From Azospirillum brasilense (lineage in GTDB: Bacteria > Pseudomonadota > Alphaproteobacteria > Azospirillales > Azospirillaceae): DNA of 64,000 nucleotides. Location: NCBI RefSeq assembly GCF_001315015.1, contig NZ_CP012914.1:2476501-2540500 (forward strand). The letters are read 5' to 3'. The notes under the pieces are model-generated. The model ran no database searches. It saw only the letters and a list, made by a program, of their open reading frames with translations, and was not told the DNA's origin. The stretch's first letter is position 1. Every line of letters starts with the position of its first letter. Below are positions 9,021 to 16,899 of this stretch, piece after piece. Made by a program: the position numbers and the translations under genes.

Positions 9021-9734
9021 CTAGAGGGCCAACAACTTCTTCAGCTGCTCGATCCGGCCGCGGCTGACCGGCACGCGGGGGGAGCCGGGAGCCGCCATGA
9101 CGAAGGCGGCCCGCCCGTCGCTGCGGTCGATGGCCTGGGCGTGGCGCAGATTGACCAGATAGCGGCGGTGCGCCCGCACGAACTGTCGCACGTCAAGCCG
9201 CGCCTCCAGCTCCGACAGCGAGAGAGAGCAGAAGAAGGCGCCGTCCGCCGTGTGGACCCGCGTGTAATGGCCGTCGGCCTGCACATAGACCGCGTCGGCG
9301 GGGTCGATCAGCACCACGCCCTGGCGCGTCGTGATCGGCAGCTTCACCAGCGGCGTGACCGGTTCGGACGCCACGTCCGCGGGCGGCGGCGGCACCGGCT
9401 CGTGAAGCGCCTTCCCGGTCACCTCGAACAGCATCAGGGCCAGCGCGGCGGCGCCGCCTGGCGGCAGGGCGGTGGCCTTCACCACGATGGTCCGCCCCGG
9501 CAGGGCCACCATCATGGAGCTGGCCGCCGCCGGGGAGTCCGGGTCGTGCGCCGCGGCCAGCAGCAGTTCCACCTTGGCGCGGCTGCCCGGCGGGTGCAGG
9601 TCGTGCAGGCTGGCCCCCAGCAGAGGACGGTCGCGCCCCAGCATCCGCGCCACGGAGGCGTTGACCGAGACGACGCGCCGGTCGCCGTCGAGCAGGACGA
9701 GGCCAACGTCCATATGCTGGAGGGTGTATTCCAT
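9021..9734 (-). CDS. rcoM: RcoM-type CO-sensing PAS-LytTR transcription regulator
   Basis: A 237-residue protein with an N-terminal PAS domain (about 5-110) and a C-terminal LytTR DNA-binding domain (about 130-237: ADAVYVQADGHYTRVHT, VRAHRRYLVNLRHAQAID, VPVSRGRIEQLKKLL). This is the RcoM layout, in which a PAS-bound heme senses CO. The heme-ligand region of RcoM as I remember it, with His in an LHPxxSR segment and a distal Met-Met-x3-P segment, is seen here as LHPPGSRAKVELLL (His47) and SSMMVALPGR (Met74/75). The ORF is longer upstream, but 9734 fits the PAS start and lies 53 bases after trmJ. Confidence 0.85.
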   Translation of the reverse strand: MEYTLQHMDVGLVLLDGDRRVVSVNASVARMLGRDRPLLGASLHDLHPPGSRAKVELLLAAAHDPDSPAAASSMMVALPGRTIVVKATALPPGGAAALALMLFEVTGKALHEPVPPPPADVASEPVTPLVKLPITTRQGVVLIDPADAVYVQADGHYTRVHTADGAFFCSLSLSELEARLDVRQFVRAHRRYLVNLRHAQAIDRSDGRAAFVMAAPGSPRVPVSRGRIEQLKKLLAL

Positions 9735-9787
9735 GGGGCAGTATAGGCCGCGATTAGCCCCGGAAGGGAAGAGGTTAGGGAAGAGGG

Positions 9788-10558
9788 TTACGCTTCTCCC
9801 TTGCGCCGTCCGGTCAGCGCCGCGACGACGCCGTGGAAGGTGCGGACCTCCTGCTCGGTCATCTGCATCCGCTCCAGGGCGTTGCGCAGCGTGCGGACCA
9901 TGGAGGGGCGCTTCTCCGGCGAGGTGAAGAAGCCGGTGCGGTCGAGATCGCCTTCCAGATGCTCGAAGAAGTTCACAAGCTCCGCCTTGGTCGCCGGGCG
10001 GGTCTGGCCGGTGTGCAGAACGCGGTCCGGCGGGGTCTCGCCGGTCTGGAACCACTCGTAGCCGATCAGCAGGACCGCCTGCGCCAGATTGAGCGAGGAG
10101 AAGGCCGGGTTCAGCGGAACGGTGATCAGCGTTGAAGCCAGCGTCAGGTCGTCGTTGACCAGACCGGTGCGCTCCGGCCCGAACAGCACGCCGGTCTTGT
10201 GCCCGGAGTCGACATGGGCGCGCAGCTCCGTCGCGGCGACGCGCGGGGTGACGAACTCCTGGATCATCCCGCGGGTGCGGACGGTGGTGGCGAAGACCAC
10301 GTTCAGGTCGGCCACGGCCTCCGCGGTCGTTTCGTAGAGCTTGGCCCCGTCCAGCACCGGATCGGCGCCCGACGCCGCGGCCACCGCCTTCTCGTTCGGC
10401 CAGCCGTCGCGCGGCTTCACCAGACGCAGCTCGGTCAGGCCGCAATTCAGCATTGCCCGCGCGCAGGCGCCGATGTTCTCGCCGAGCTGGGGCTGCACGA
10501 GGATGATGGTCGGGCCGCCCAGGACGGAGGGCCGGTTGGGGTCTTTGCCGGAGGTCAT
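9788..10558 (-). CDS. trmJ: tRNA (cytidine/uridine-2'-O-)-methyltransferase TrmJ
   Basis: A 256-residue SPOUT-class (SpoU) RNA methyltransferase. TrmJ methylates the 2'-O of nucleotide 32 in tRNAs using S-adenosylmethionine. Motif 1 (LVQPQLGENIGACARAMLNCGL), motif 2 (GVLFGPERTGLVNDDL) and motif 3 (VPLNPAFSSLNLAQAVLLIGYE) form the trefoil knot and SAM site. The C-terminal extension is the dimer/tRNA domain. It starts 16 bases after the cimA stop on the same strand, so it is probably in one transcript with cimA and possibly rcoM. Confidence 0.93.
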   Translation of the reverse strand: MTSGKDPNRPSVLGGPTIILVQPQLGENIGACARAMLNCGLTELRLVKPRDGWPNEKAVAAASGADPVLDGAKLYETTAEAVADLNVVFATTVRTRGMIQEFVTPRVAATELRAHVDSGHKTGVLFGPERTGLVNDDLTLASTLITVPLNPAFSSLNLAQAVLLIGYEWFQTGETPPDRVLHTGQTRPATKAELVNFFEHLEGDLDRTGFFTSPEKRPSMVRTLRNALERMQMTEQEVRTFHGVVAALTGRRKGEA

Positions 10559-10574
10559 GATCTGAACTTTGGTC

Positions 10575-12179
10575 TCAGCTTCGCGGTGTTGCGCCGCCTT
10601 TAAACAGCTTGAATGTGTAACTGTCCACCAGCGCCTCCATCGACGCCTCGATGATGTTGGTGGAGACGCCCAGCGTCGACCATTCCTGCCCGTCGCCGTT
10701 GCGCGAGCGGATCAGCACGCGCGGCATGGCGCCGGTGCCGTCCTTGGCGGCCAGGATGCGCACGCGGTAGTCGGACAGCTTCACCCCGTCGAGCAGCGGG
10801 TACAGCGGCTCCAGCGCCTTGCGCATCGCGGTGTCCAGGGCGTTCACCGGGCCGTTGCCCGACGCCACCTCGTGATACTCCTTGCCGCCGATCTTCACGC
10901 GGACGACCGCCTCGGACTCCACCACCAGCTCGCCCTTGGCGTTGTAGCGGCGCTCGTCGGTGACGTGGAAGCGCTTCAGGGTGAAATAGTCCGGCACCTC
11001 GCCCAGCTCGCGGCGGACCAGCAGTTCGAAGCTGGCCTCGGCGGTGTCGTAGGCGTAGCCCTCGGTGTCGCGCTGCTTCACGACATCGAGCAGGCGGTTC
11101 AGCCGCTCGTCCTTCGGGTCCACGGCCATGCCCATCTCGCGCAGCCGCGCAATGACGTTGGCCCGGCCCGCCTGGTCCGACATGACGATCTGCCGGCGGT
11201 TGCCGACCGCCTCCGGCTCGACATGTTCGTAGGAGGACGGGTCCTTCTCCACGGCGGAGACGTGCAGCCCGCCCTTGTGGGCGAAGGCGCTGGCGCCGAC
11301 GTAGGGGGCGTGGCGGTTCGGCGCGCGGTTCAGCCGCTCGTCGAACTTGCGGCTGATCTCGGTCAGCAACGGCAGGTCGGCGGGCTTGATGCCGACGTCA
11401 TAGCCCATCTTCAGCATCAGCGACGGGATCAGCGACACAAGGTTGGCGTTGCCGCAGCGCTCGCCCAGCCCGTTGATCGTCCCCTGCACCATCCGCACCC
11501 CGGCCCGCACCGCGGCCAGCGAGTTGGCGACGGCGTTTTCGGTGTCGTTGTGGCAGTGGATGCCCAGCCGGTCGCCGGGAATGCCGTGCTCATCGATCAC
11601 TTGCCGGACGATCGCGTCGATCTCGTGGGGCAGCGTGCCGCCGTTGGTGTCGCACAGCACGACCCAGCGCGCCCCGGCCTCGTAAGCGGCCTTGATGCAG
11701 GAGGCGGTGTAGGCCGGGTTGCGCTTGTAGCCGTCGAAGAAATGCTCGGCGTCGAACAGCGCCTCGCCCTTGGCGGCCTTCAGCGCGGCGATGCTGTCGG
11801 CGATCAGCTCGATGTTTTCCTCGCGCGGGATGGCCAGCGCCACGTCCACGTGGAAATCCCAGGTCTTGCCGACAATGCAGACGGCGCGCGCCTTGGACTG
11901 GATCAGGGCGGCAAGCTGCGGGTCGTTCGCGGTGCTGCGGCCGGGACGGCGGGTCATGCCGAAGGCGGTGAAGGTCGAGCGGGCGAGATCCGGCGCCTCG
12001 GCGAAGAACTGGTCGTCGGTCGGGTTGGCACCGGGCCAGCCGCCTTCCACATAGTCGATTCCCAGCCGGTCGAGGTCGCGGGCGATGGCGATCTTGTCGG
12101 CGACGGAGAAATCCACGTCCTGGGTCTGCGCCCCGTCGCGCAGCGTCGTGTCGTACAGATGGATGCGTTCGCCCGTCAT
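10575..12179 (-). CDS. cimA: (R)-citramalate synthase CimA
   Basis: A 534-residue enzyme of the LeuA/HMGL family that condenses pyruvate and acetyl-CoA to citramalate, the first step of a threonine-independent isoleucine route. The catalytic barrel begins IHLYDTTLRDGAQTQDVDFS, with the metal-binding HCHNDTENAVANS and GTINGLGERCGNANL. The C-terminal regulatory domain (about 400-534) is the LeuA allosteric fold, normally sensing isoleucine. The reading frame continues upstream into the opposite-strand receiver gene, but the ATG at 12179 begins at the family start. The GGWPGANPTDDQFF segment is typical of the CimA branch rather than LeuA. Confidence 0.95.
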   Translation of the reverse strand: MTGERIHLYDTTLRDGAQTQDVDFSVADKIAIARDLDRLGIDYVEGGWPGANPTDDQFFAEAPDLARSTFTAFGMTRRPGRSTANDPQLAALIQSKARAVCIVGKTWDFHVDVALAIPREENIELIADSIAALKAAKGEALFDAEHFFDGYKRNPAYTASCIKAAYEAGARWVVLCDTNGGTLPHEIDAIVRQVIDEHGIPGDRLGIHCHNDTENAVANSLAAVRAGVRMVQGTINGLGERCGNANLVSLIPSLMLKMGYDVGIKPADLPLLTEISRKFDERLNRAPNRHAPYVGASAFAHKGGLHVSAVEKDPSSYEHVEPEAVGNRRQIVMSDQAGRANVIARLREMGMAVDPKDERLNRLLDVVKQRDTEGYAYDTAEASFELLVRRELGEVPDYFTLKRFHVTDERRYNAKGELVVESEAVVRVKIGGKEYHEVASGNGPVNALDTAMRKALEPLYPLLDGVKLSDYRVRILAAKDGTGAMPRVLIRSRNGDGQEWSTLGVSTNIIEASMEALVDSYTFKLFKGGATPRS

Positions 12180-12506
12180 TGCCGCCGCCCGAAGATATTG
12201 GTCGCCCGAAGGAAGGTCATAGGACTGTCTGGAGGGGACTGTCCGGAGGGCCGGAAGAATGGACGATGCGCTTCGCCAGCTCAATGCTTTTGATCGAACC
12301 CGCCAGGAATGCGGGGCTTTGCCGCGCCGGCCATAGGTACGCAATGGAGGTAATAGGACAAATGTACTGACCGAACAAACCATCGTCTGTGCTACACAGC
12401 CGCCCCTCTGCATGGCGCCCATCTCACGGGTGCGGTACTCTTTTCTGGCCGGATGCCGGTTGGACTGTATGATCAACGCCCCTTGTGAACGGATGGATTG
12501 GACACA
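12180..12506. other. Divergent intergenic region between cimA and the receiver gene
   Basis: Of 327 bases, I see only a tandem repeat (GGACTGTCTGGAGGG then GGACTGTCCGGAGGG, about 12221-12251) on the cimA side. No riboswitch, T-box or attenuator pattern was recognisable by eye. No gene is called here. Confidence 0.5.
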
Positions 12507-12920
12507 GTGACTCCCGCGGGTGACGACGACCAGGACAAGCTCGTCATGGTGATCGACGACGAGCGGACGGTTCTGCAGGCCCTCAACCTCCTCCTGGAGA
12601 TGTGGGGGTACCGGGTCGTCACCGCCGAAAGCGAGGGCGAGGCCATCGACCGCCTGTCCATCGCCGGGGAAACGCCGCACGCCATCCTGGCCGACTACCG
12701 CCTGCGCGAAGGGCGCACCGGCGTCCAAGCCATCGACCGCATCCGGGCGGAGGCCGGGGCCGAGGTGCCGGGCGTCATCATCACCGGCGACACCTCCACC
12801 GAAGGGCTGCGCGACGCCCGAGCCCGCGGGTTGACCGTCCTGCAGAAGCCGGTGCTGCCGCCCCATCTCCAGGCAGTTTTGACCAAGGTATTGCGCGAAC
12901 AGTCCGCTGGCACGGCGTGA
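12507..12920 (+). CDS. Single-domain response regulator (receiver only)
   Basis: A 137-residue CheY-like receiver without an output domain. The acidic pair is D17-D18 (VMVIDDERTV), the phospho-acceptor Asp is D63 (AILADYRLREGRTG), the switch Thr is T93 (GVIITGDTS) and the conserved Lys is K114 (VLQKPV). The start is GTG at 12507; TTG at 12498 is also in frame. It is followed directly, with likely overlapping translation, by a CHASE-domain histidine kinase, its probable partner. The YRLREGRTG loop resembles the receivers of hybrid kinases, as if the hybrid receiver had been split off. Confidence 0.9.
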   Translation: MTPAGDDDQDKLVMVIDDERTVLQALNLLLEMWGYRVVTAESEGEAIDRLSIAGETPHAILADYRLREGRTGVQAIDRIRAEAGAEVPGVIITGDTSTEGLRDARARGLTVLQKPVLPPHLQAVLTKVLREQSAGTA

Positions 12921-12934
12921 CGGGCCGGACCGGC

Positions 12935-14806
12935 ATGGACGTTCCCTTACCACCGGCGCCCGCCGCGCCACTCAAGCCAAAGCACAGCGGGCCAAAGCAC
13001 AGCGGGCCGAAGCGCAAGCGCGCCGCCGTTCCCGACGGACGGCTGTTCCGTTCCTGGGAAAGCTGGGTGGTCTTCGGGCTGGGGCTGCTGCTGACCGGCC
13101 TCGCCTGGTGGCTGCTGACCGAGCAGAACCACCGGCTGGCCGAGACGCGCTTCCGTGCGCTGGCCCGCGATCTGGCGGGCGATGTCACGGAGCGGCTCGA
13201 CACCTACGAGCAGATGCTCCAGGGCGCCGTGGCGATGGTGGACGCCGGCGGCGGGCAGGTCAGCCGCACGGAATGGCGGGCCTACGTCACCGGCCTGCAT
13301 GTGGAGGACCGCTATCCCGGCATCCAGGGCATCGGCTACGCCAAGCGCGTGAAGGCGCCCGACCGGGAGCAGCACGAGGCGGCGCTGCACGCTGCCGGCT
13401 TCTACAGCTACCGCGTGACGCCGGAGGGGGAGCGGCCCGAATATTTCCCCATCGTCTACATCGAGCCCTTCGCCAGCCGCAACCTGCGGGCCTTCGGTTT
13501 CGACATGCATGCCGAGCCGACCCGCCAAGCCGCCATGGAGCGCGCCCGGAGCACCGGCACCGCCGCGGCGACCGCCCGGCTGCGCCTGGTCCAGGAAACC
13601 GAGGAGGACGTGCAGCCCGGCTTTCTCATCTATGTGCCCGTCTACGACCAGACCCTGCCGCTGACCACCGCGGCCGACCGGCGGGAAGCGCTGCTGGGAT
13701 TCGTCTACAGCCCCTTCCGCGCGCACGACCTGATGCGCAGCATCATGGGCCAGGGCGCGTCCCAACTGCTGGACATCCGCGTCCATGACGGGACGGAGGC
13801 CACACCGGACTCGCTGATGTTCGATTCCGCGACCGCCCGGGACGCCACTTTTCAGGAGGTTCTCCACGTCGAGGTGTTCGGGCGCCCCTGGACGCTGGTC
13901 CTGTCCGGCACCCATGCGTTCGAGGGGAGCGTGGCCAGCGCCACGCCGCGGGCGGTGCTGTTCGCCGGCCTCATCATCACCCTGCTTCTGGTCGCCACCG
14001 TCAACTCCGTGCTCCAGGACCGCGACCGCATGGCGGAGTTGCGCCGCAGCTACGACGCGCTGGCGCTGGCGCGGGCCGAGGCGGAGCAGGCCAACGCCGC
14101 CAAGTCGCGCTTCCTCGCCGCGGCCAGCCATGACCTGCGCCAGCCGCTCCAGACGCTGGGCATCTATCTGCACATGATCGGCGAACAGGCGGACAGCCCC
14201 CGGCTGCGCAAGCTGGTGGACGCCGCCCGCGACGGGTTCGAGGCGACCCAGCGCCTGCTGAACTCGCTGATGGACATCGCCACGCTGGAAACCGGCGTAA
14301 TCAGCCCGCAGCTGTCCGAACTGGACCTGCCCGTCTTTCTGGAGCGCATCTGCGAGGAAGGCCGGCTGGAGGCCGCCGGCAAGGGGTTGGGCTTCCGCGT
14401 CACCTGCGGCGGCGCCCGCGTGACGACCGACCCGGCGATGCTGGAGCGGATCGTGCGCAACCTGCTGAGCAACGCGCTGAAATACACGCCCAGCGGCACC
14501 ATCCGGGTGACCTGCCGGCAGGCGCGCGGCTTCACCGCCATCAAGGTGCAGGACACCGGCCCCGGCATCCCGCAGGACCGGCTGCATCTGATCTTCGAGG
14601 ACTTCTACCAGATCGGCAATCCCGAGCGCGACCGGCGCAAGGGCCTCGGCCTCGGCCTCGCCACCGTGGCGCGGCTCAGCCGCCTGCTCGGCTATCGGGT
14701 GCGGGTGCTGTCGCGTCCCGGCCGCGGCGCCATCTTCCTGGTCGAGATTCCCGACGAGGCGCCCAGTCCCCGCCAGACCACCGAGATCGTGACCTCCGTG
14801 GCCTGA
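12935..14806 (+). CDS. CHASE-domain sensor histidine kinase
   Basis: A 623-residue membrane kinase. It has a basic N-terminus with a KHSGPKHSGPKRKR duplication, TM1 (about 44-62), a periplasmic CHASE domain (about 65-330, including RYPGIQGIGYAKRV and PEYFPIVYIEPF), TM2 (about 340-357) and a coiled linker. The HisKA phospho-acceptor is His399 (ASHDLRQPLQTLG). HATPase_c has an N box (NLLSNALKYTP, Asn513), DTGPGIP (540-546) and GLGLGLA (570-576). CHASE domains bind small ligands; the one here is unknown. GTG at 12917, overlapping the receiver's stop, is an alternative start. The most likely phosphate acceptor is the receiver just upstream. Confidence 0.92.
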   Translation: MDVPLPPAPAAPLKPKHSGPKHSGPKRKRAAVPDGRLFRSWESWVVFGLGLLLTGLAWWLLTEQNHRLAETRFRALARDLAGDVTERLDTYEQMLQGAVAMVDAGGGQVSRTEWRAYVTGLHVEDRYPGIQGIGYAKRVKAPDREQHEAALHAAGFYSYRVTPEGERPEYFPIVYIEPFASRNLRAFGFDMHAEPTRQAAMERARSTGTAAATARLRLVQETEEDVQPGFLIYVPVYDQTLPLTTAADRREALLGFVYSPFRAHDLMRSIMGQGASQLLDIRVHDGTEATPDSLMFDSATARDATFQEVLHVEVFGRPWTLVLSGTHAFEGSVASATPRAVLFAGLIITLLLVATVNSVLQDRDRMAELRRSYDALALARAEAEQANAAKSRFLAAASHDLRQPLQTLGIYLHMIGEQADSPRLRKLVDAARDGFEATQRLLNSLMDIATLETGVISPQLSELDLPVFLERICEEGRLEAAGKGLGFRVTCGGARVTTDPAMLERIVRNLLSNALKYTPSGTIRVTCRQARGFTAIKVQDTGPGIPQDRLHLIFEDFYQIGNPERDRRKGLGLGLATVARLSRLLGYRVRVLSRPGRGAIFLVEIPDEAPSPRQTTEIVTSVA

Positions 14807-14820
14807 CGCCCTGCGGTCCT

Positions 14821-14908
14821 TTTGGCAATCGCCGACGCCACGTATCCCCGGCAAGGCTGGGAACAGACGCGGCGGAACCCGTGGGTTGCCGAGTCGGCGA
14901 TTGCCAAA
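14821..14908. repeat. Long inverted repeat between convergent genes
   Basis: TTTGGCAATCGCCGA (14821-14835) is exactly inverted as TCGGCGATTGCCAAA (14894-14908), 58 bases apart, between the ends of the kinase and the VUT gene. A smaller AACCC-GT-GGGTT hairpin lies inside. It could be a bidirectional terminator, although it has no T-tract, or a small mobile palindromic element. Confidence 0.75.
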
Positions 14909-14918
14909 CCCTTCAGCG

Positions 14919-15383
14919 TCAGGCCGTTGCCGGCCGCGCCGACCGGGCGCGCATCAGCATCCACACCACCGATACGCCGGCCAGCTTGGACGCGAGGCTG
15001 GCCGCCCAGACCGTCGGGTCCCAGATGCCGAGCATGCCGAAGAACAGCGCCGTGTCCACCGGCACCGACAGGGCGGCGCTGATCCACAGCCGGTCGCGCA
15101 GGGGGCGGCGCGTGACGGTGAAGACGCCCCAGTCGATCAGTTCCGACACCGCGAAGGCGGTGACGCTGGCCGTCGCGACGAAGGGGTCGGCCAGCAGGAA
15201 GGACAACAGCGTGGCGGCCAGCATGGCGGCCAGCGACCAGTGGCCGTAACGGACCTGGACCATGTCGCGCAGGATGAAGATCAACCCGGCCCAGCAGGAC
15301 CACACCAGATCCAGATGCGGCGCCAGGCTGAAGGCGTAGTTGATGGCGAGTACGCTGCCAATGTAGGCGGCGAGCCAAAGCAT
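14919..15383 (-). CDS. VUT-family (YhhQ-like) transporter, probably queuosine precursor
   Basis: A 154-residue, highly hydrophobic inner-membrane protein with about five membrane segments. Family features are the early AAYIGSVLAINYAF, FILRDMVQVRYGH (the RD-x3 segment typical of the vitamin uptake transporter/YhhQ group), FAVSELIDWGVFTV and the VPVDTALFF helix. YhhQ imports queuosine precursors (preQ0/preQ1); the same role is probable here, and queC is at 37581. The ATG at 15383 is chosen because GGAGG lies 8 bases upstream; the longer frame would start at TTG 15398. It is shorter than E. coli YhhQ (about 220 residues) but usual for the alphaproteobacterial form. Confidence 0.8.
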   Translation of the reverse strand: MLWLAAYIGSVLAINYAFSLAPHLDLVWSCWAGLIFILRDMVQVRYGHWSLAAMLAATLLSFLLADPFVATASVTAFAVSELIDWGVFTVTRRPLRDRLWISAALSVPVDTALFFGMLGIWDPTVWAASLASKLAGVSVVWMLMRARSARPATA

Positions 15384-15546
15384 GACGGAATCCTCCAAAA
15401 GCCACCCGCGGAAATACGGGCGCGAACGACGGCGCCACCCGCGTGAATGCGAGCGCTCCGCAGCGGTCTTGTAACAGGTTCAGGTCATCGCCGTGAACCC
15501 TTGCGTCGTGAGCTCTCGGCACGCGCCGGTGCGGACGGAGCGCAAC

Positions 15547-15565
15547 GGGTAAGAACGTCTTACCC
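15547..15565. promoter_or_regulatory. Inverted repeat, possible operator
   Basis: GGGTAAGA-ACG-TCTTACCC is a perfect 8-bp inverted repeat with a 3-base spacer, 107 bases upstream of the acyltransferase ATG in the 288-base gap between two divergent genes. A regulator site is one reading; its partner is unknown. Confidence 0.45.
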
Positions 15566-15671
15566 CCATCTCGGTCCCCCGAATGCGTCGATGGCCCTAG
15601 TGCGTCCGGACGATGCCCTGGCGCGTTCGTTCGGAGAGGCGAAACGAAAGAGACCCCGAAAGGTGAGGGCG

Positions 15672-16895
15672 ATGGCGGCGGCGGGCGTATCAATTGGAAT
15701 GGGCGGCACACGGGATCATTCCCTGGACGCGGCGCGCAGCCTGCTGATGATCCTCGGCGTGCCCTACCACGCGGCTCTGATCTACTCGCCGGGTTACGAC
15801 TGGGTGATGAACTCTCCCGACGGCATCGCCTGGATCGGGCTGTTCGCGGACTTCATCCACAGCTTCCGCATGCCCGCCTTCTTCCTGATCTCCGGCCTGC
15901 TGATCACCCACAGCCTGCGCCGCCACGGGCCGCGGGCGGTTCTGACCTCGCGCGCCTCGCGGCTGCTGGTGCCGCTCGTCGCCATGGCGGCAACGCTGAA
16001 CGTCGCCCAGCTATGGATGGAAAGCCGCGCCATCGACCCCGGCCTGACCGCGGGGGAGTTCCTCACCCAGACCATTCCCGCGGCCTTCTGGAGCGGCGGG
16101 CTCGTCTATCACCTGTGGTTCCTGGTCGAACTGTTCATCAGCGTGCTGGCGCTCTGCCTCGCCTACCCGCTGCTGGTCGCGCTGCACCGGCGGATGGCGG
16201 AGCGAGCGCCGGGGCTGGCCCGCTGGCTGGCCGATCCGCCGGACTGGCTGCCGCCCCTTCTGCTCAGCCTCGTCATGATGGGGGTGCTGGGCTTCGACAA
16301 CATCTCCGATCGGCTGGTGACGCCGCTGGTGCCGACCAACTCCACGGCGGTGAGCATCGTCATCTCGGCGGGTTTCTTCGCGGTCGGCGTGCTGATCGCC
16401 CACTGGCCGGGCGGCGCCGCGCGCTACGCCAAGGCGAGCTGGGGCGTGGCCTTGACCTATCTGGTGTGCTTCGCCATCCACATCGGCATGGTCGGCGTGG
16501 AGAAACCCATGCCGGTGCGCTTCCTCGACGAGGCGTTGCGCGCCGTCGCCGCCTGGTCGGCCTTCCGCTTCGTCCTCGGCCTGACGCAGTCCTTCTTCTC
16601 GGCGGAGAGCCGCCGGGTGCGGGCGCTGTCGCAGGCCTCCTACACGATCTACCTGCTGCACCATCTGGTGGTCATGGCCGCCGGCTTCGCCCTGCTGGCG
16701 GTCACCGCGCCACCGCTTCTGGAATTCGCCACGATCACCGCGGTCGGCCTGTTCGTGCCGCTGGCGGTCCATCACGGGCTGGTCCGCCGCTCGCCGACTC
16801 TGCGCTTCCTGATGAACGGCGTCCCGCCGGGAGAAGCGAAGAAGCAAAGCGGTCCGGCGCGCGGCCGCGAGGCGATGGCGCGCCGGACCGGTTAG
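15672..16895 (+). CDS. Acyltransferase 3 family membrane protein (OpgC-like)
   Basis: A 407-residue protein with about ten membrane segments. The acyltransferase 3 start is present (RDHSLDAARSLLMILGVPYHAALIY; His and Asp-x-x-Arg), then FRMPAFFLISGLL and a late YTIYLLHHLVVM. Family members transfer acyl or succinyl groups to extracytoplasmic glycans; the GVPYHAALIYSP and LVYHLWFL segments resemble OpgC/MdoC, which succinylates osmoregulated periplasmic glucans, but the substrate is not certain. The ATG at 15672 follows AGGTGAGGG; the frame upstream has no comparable start. It ends 4 bases from the convergent cysS stop. Confidence 0.82.
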   Translation: MAAAGVSIGMGGTRDHSLDAARSLLMILGVPYHAALIYSPGYDWVMNSPDGIAWIGLFADFIHSFRMPAFFLISGLLITHSLRRHGPRAVLTSRASRLLVPLVAMAATLNVAQLWMESRAIDPGLTAGEFLTQTIPAAFWSGGLVYHLWFLVELFISVLALCLAYPLLVALHRRMAERAPGLARWLADPPDWLPPLLLSLVMMGVLGFDNISDRLVTPLVPTNSTAVSIVISAGFFAVGVLIAHWPGGAARYAKASWGVALTYLVCFAIHIGMVGVEKPMPVRFLDEALRAVAAWSAFRFVLGLTQSFFSAESRRVRALSQASYTIYLLHHLVVMAAGFALLAVTAPPLLEFATITAVGLFVPLAVHHGLVRRSPTLRFLMNGVPPGEAKKQSGPARGREAMARRTG

Positions 16896-16899
16896 CGCG

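Noticed and set aside
9735..10445. Long N-terminal extension of rcoM
   Set aside because: It is a shadow of trmJ with high Arg/Pro/Gly content; the PAS domain starts near 9734.
10575..12971. A 798-codon frame extending cimA upstream
   Set aside because: Everything before the ATG at 12179 is antisense to the receiver and kinase genes; CimA homology starts at that ATG.
12947..14854. A 635-codon antisense frame over the histidine kinase, and similar long frames elsewhere
   Set aside because: Long antisense frames are expected in DNA of this GC content; residue composition (His/Gln/Arg/Gly-rich) and lack of domains mark them as shadows.
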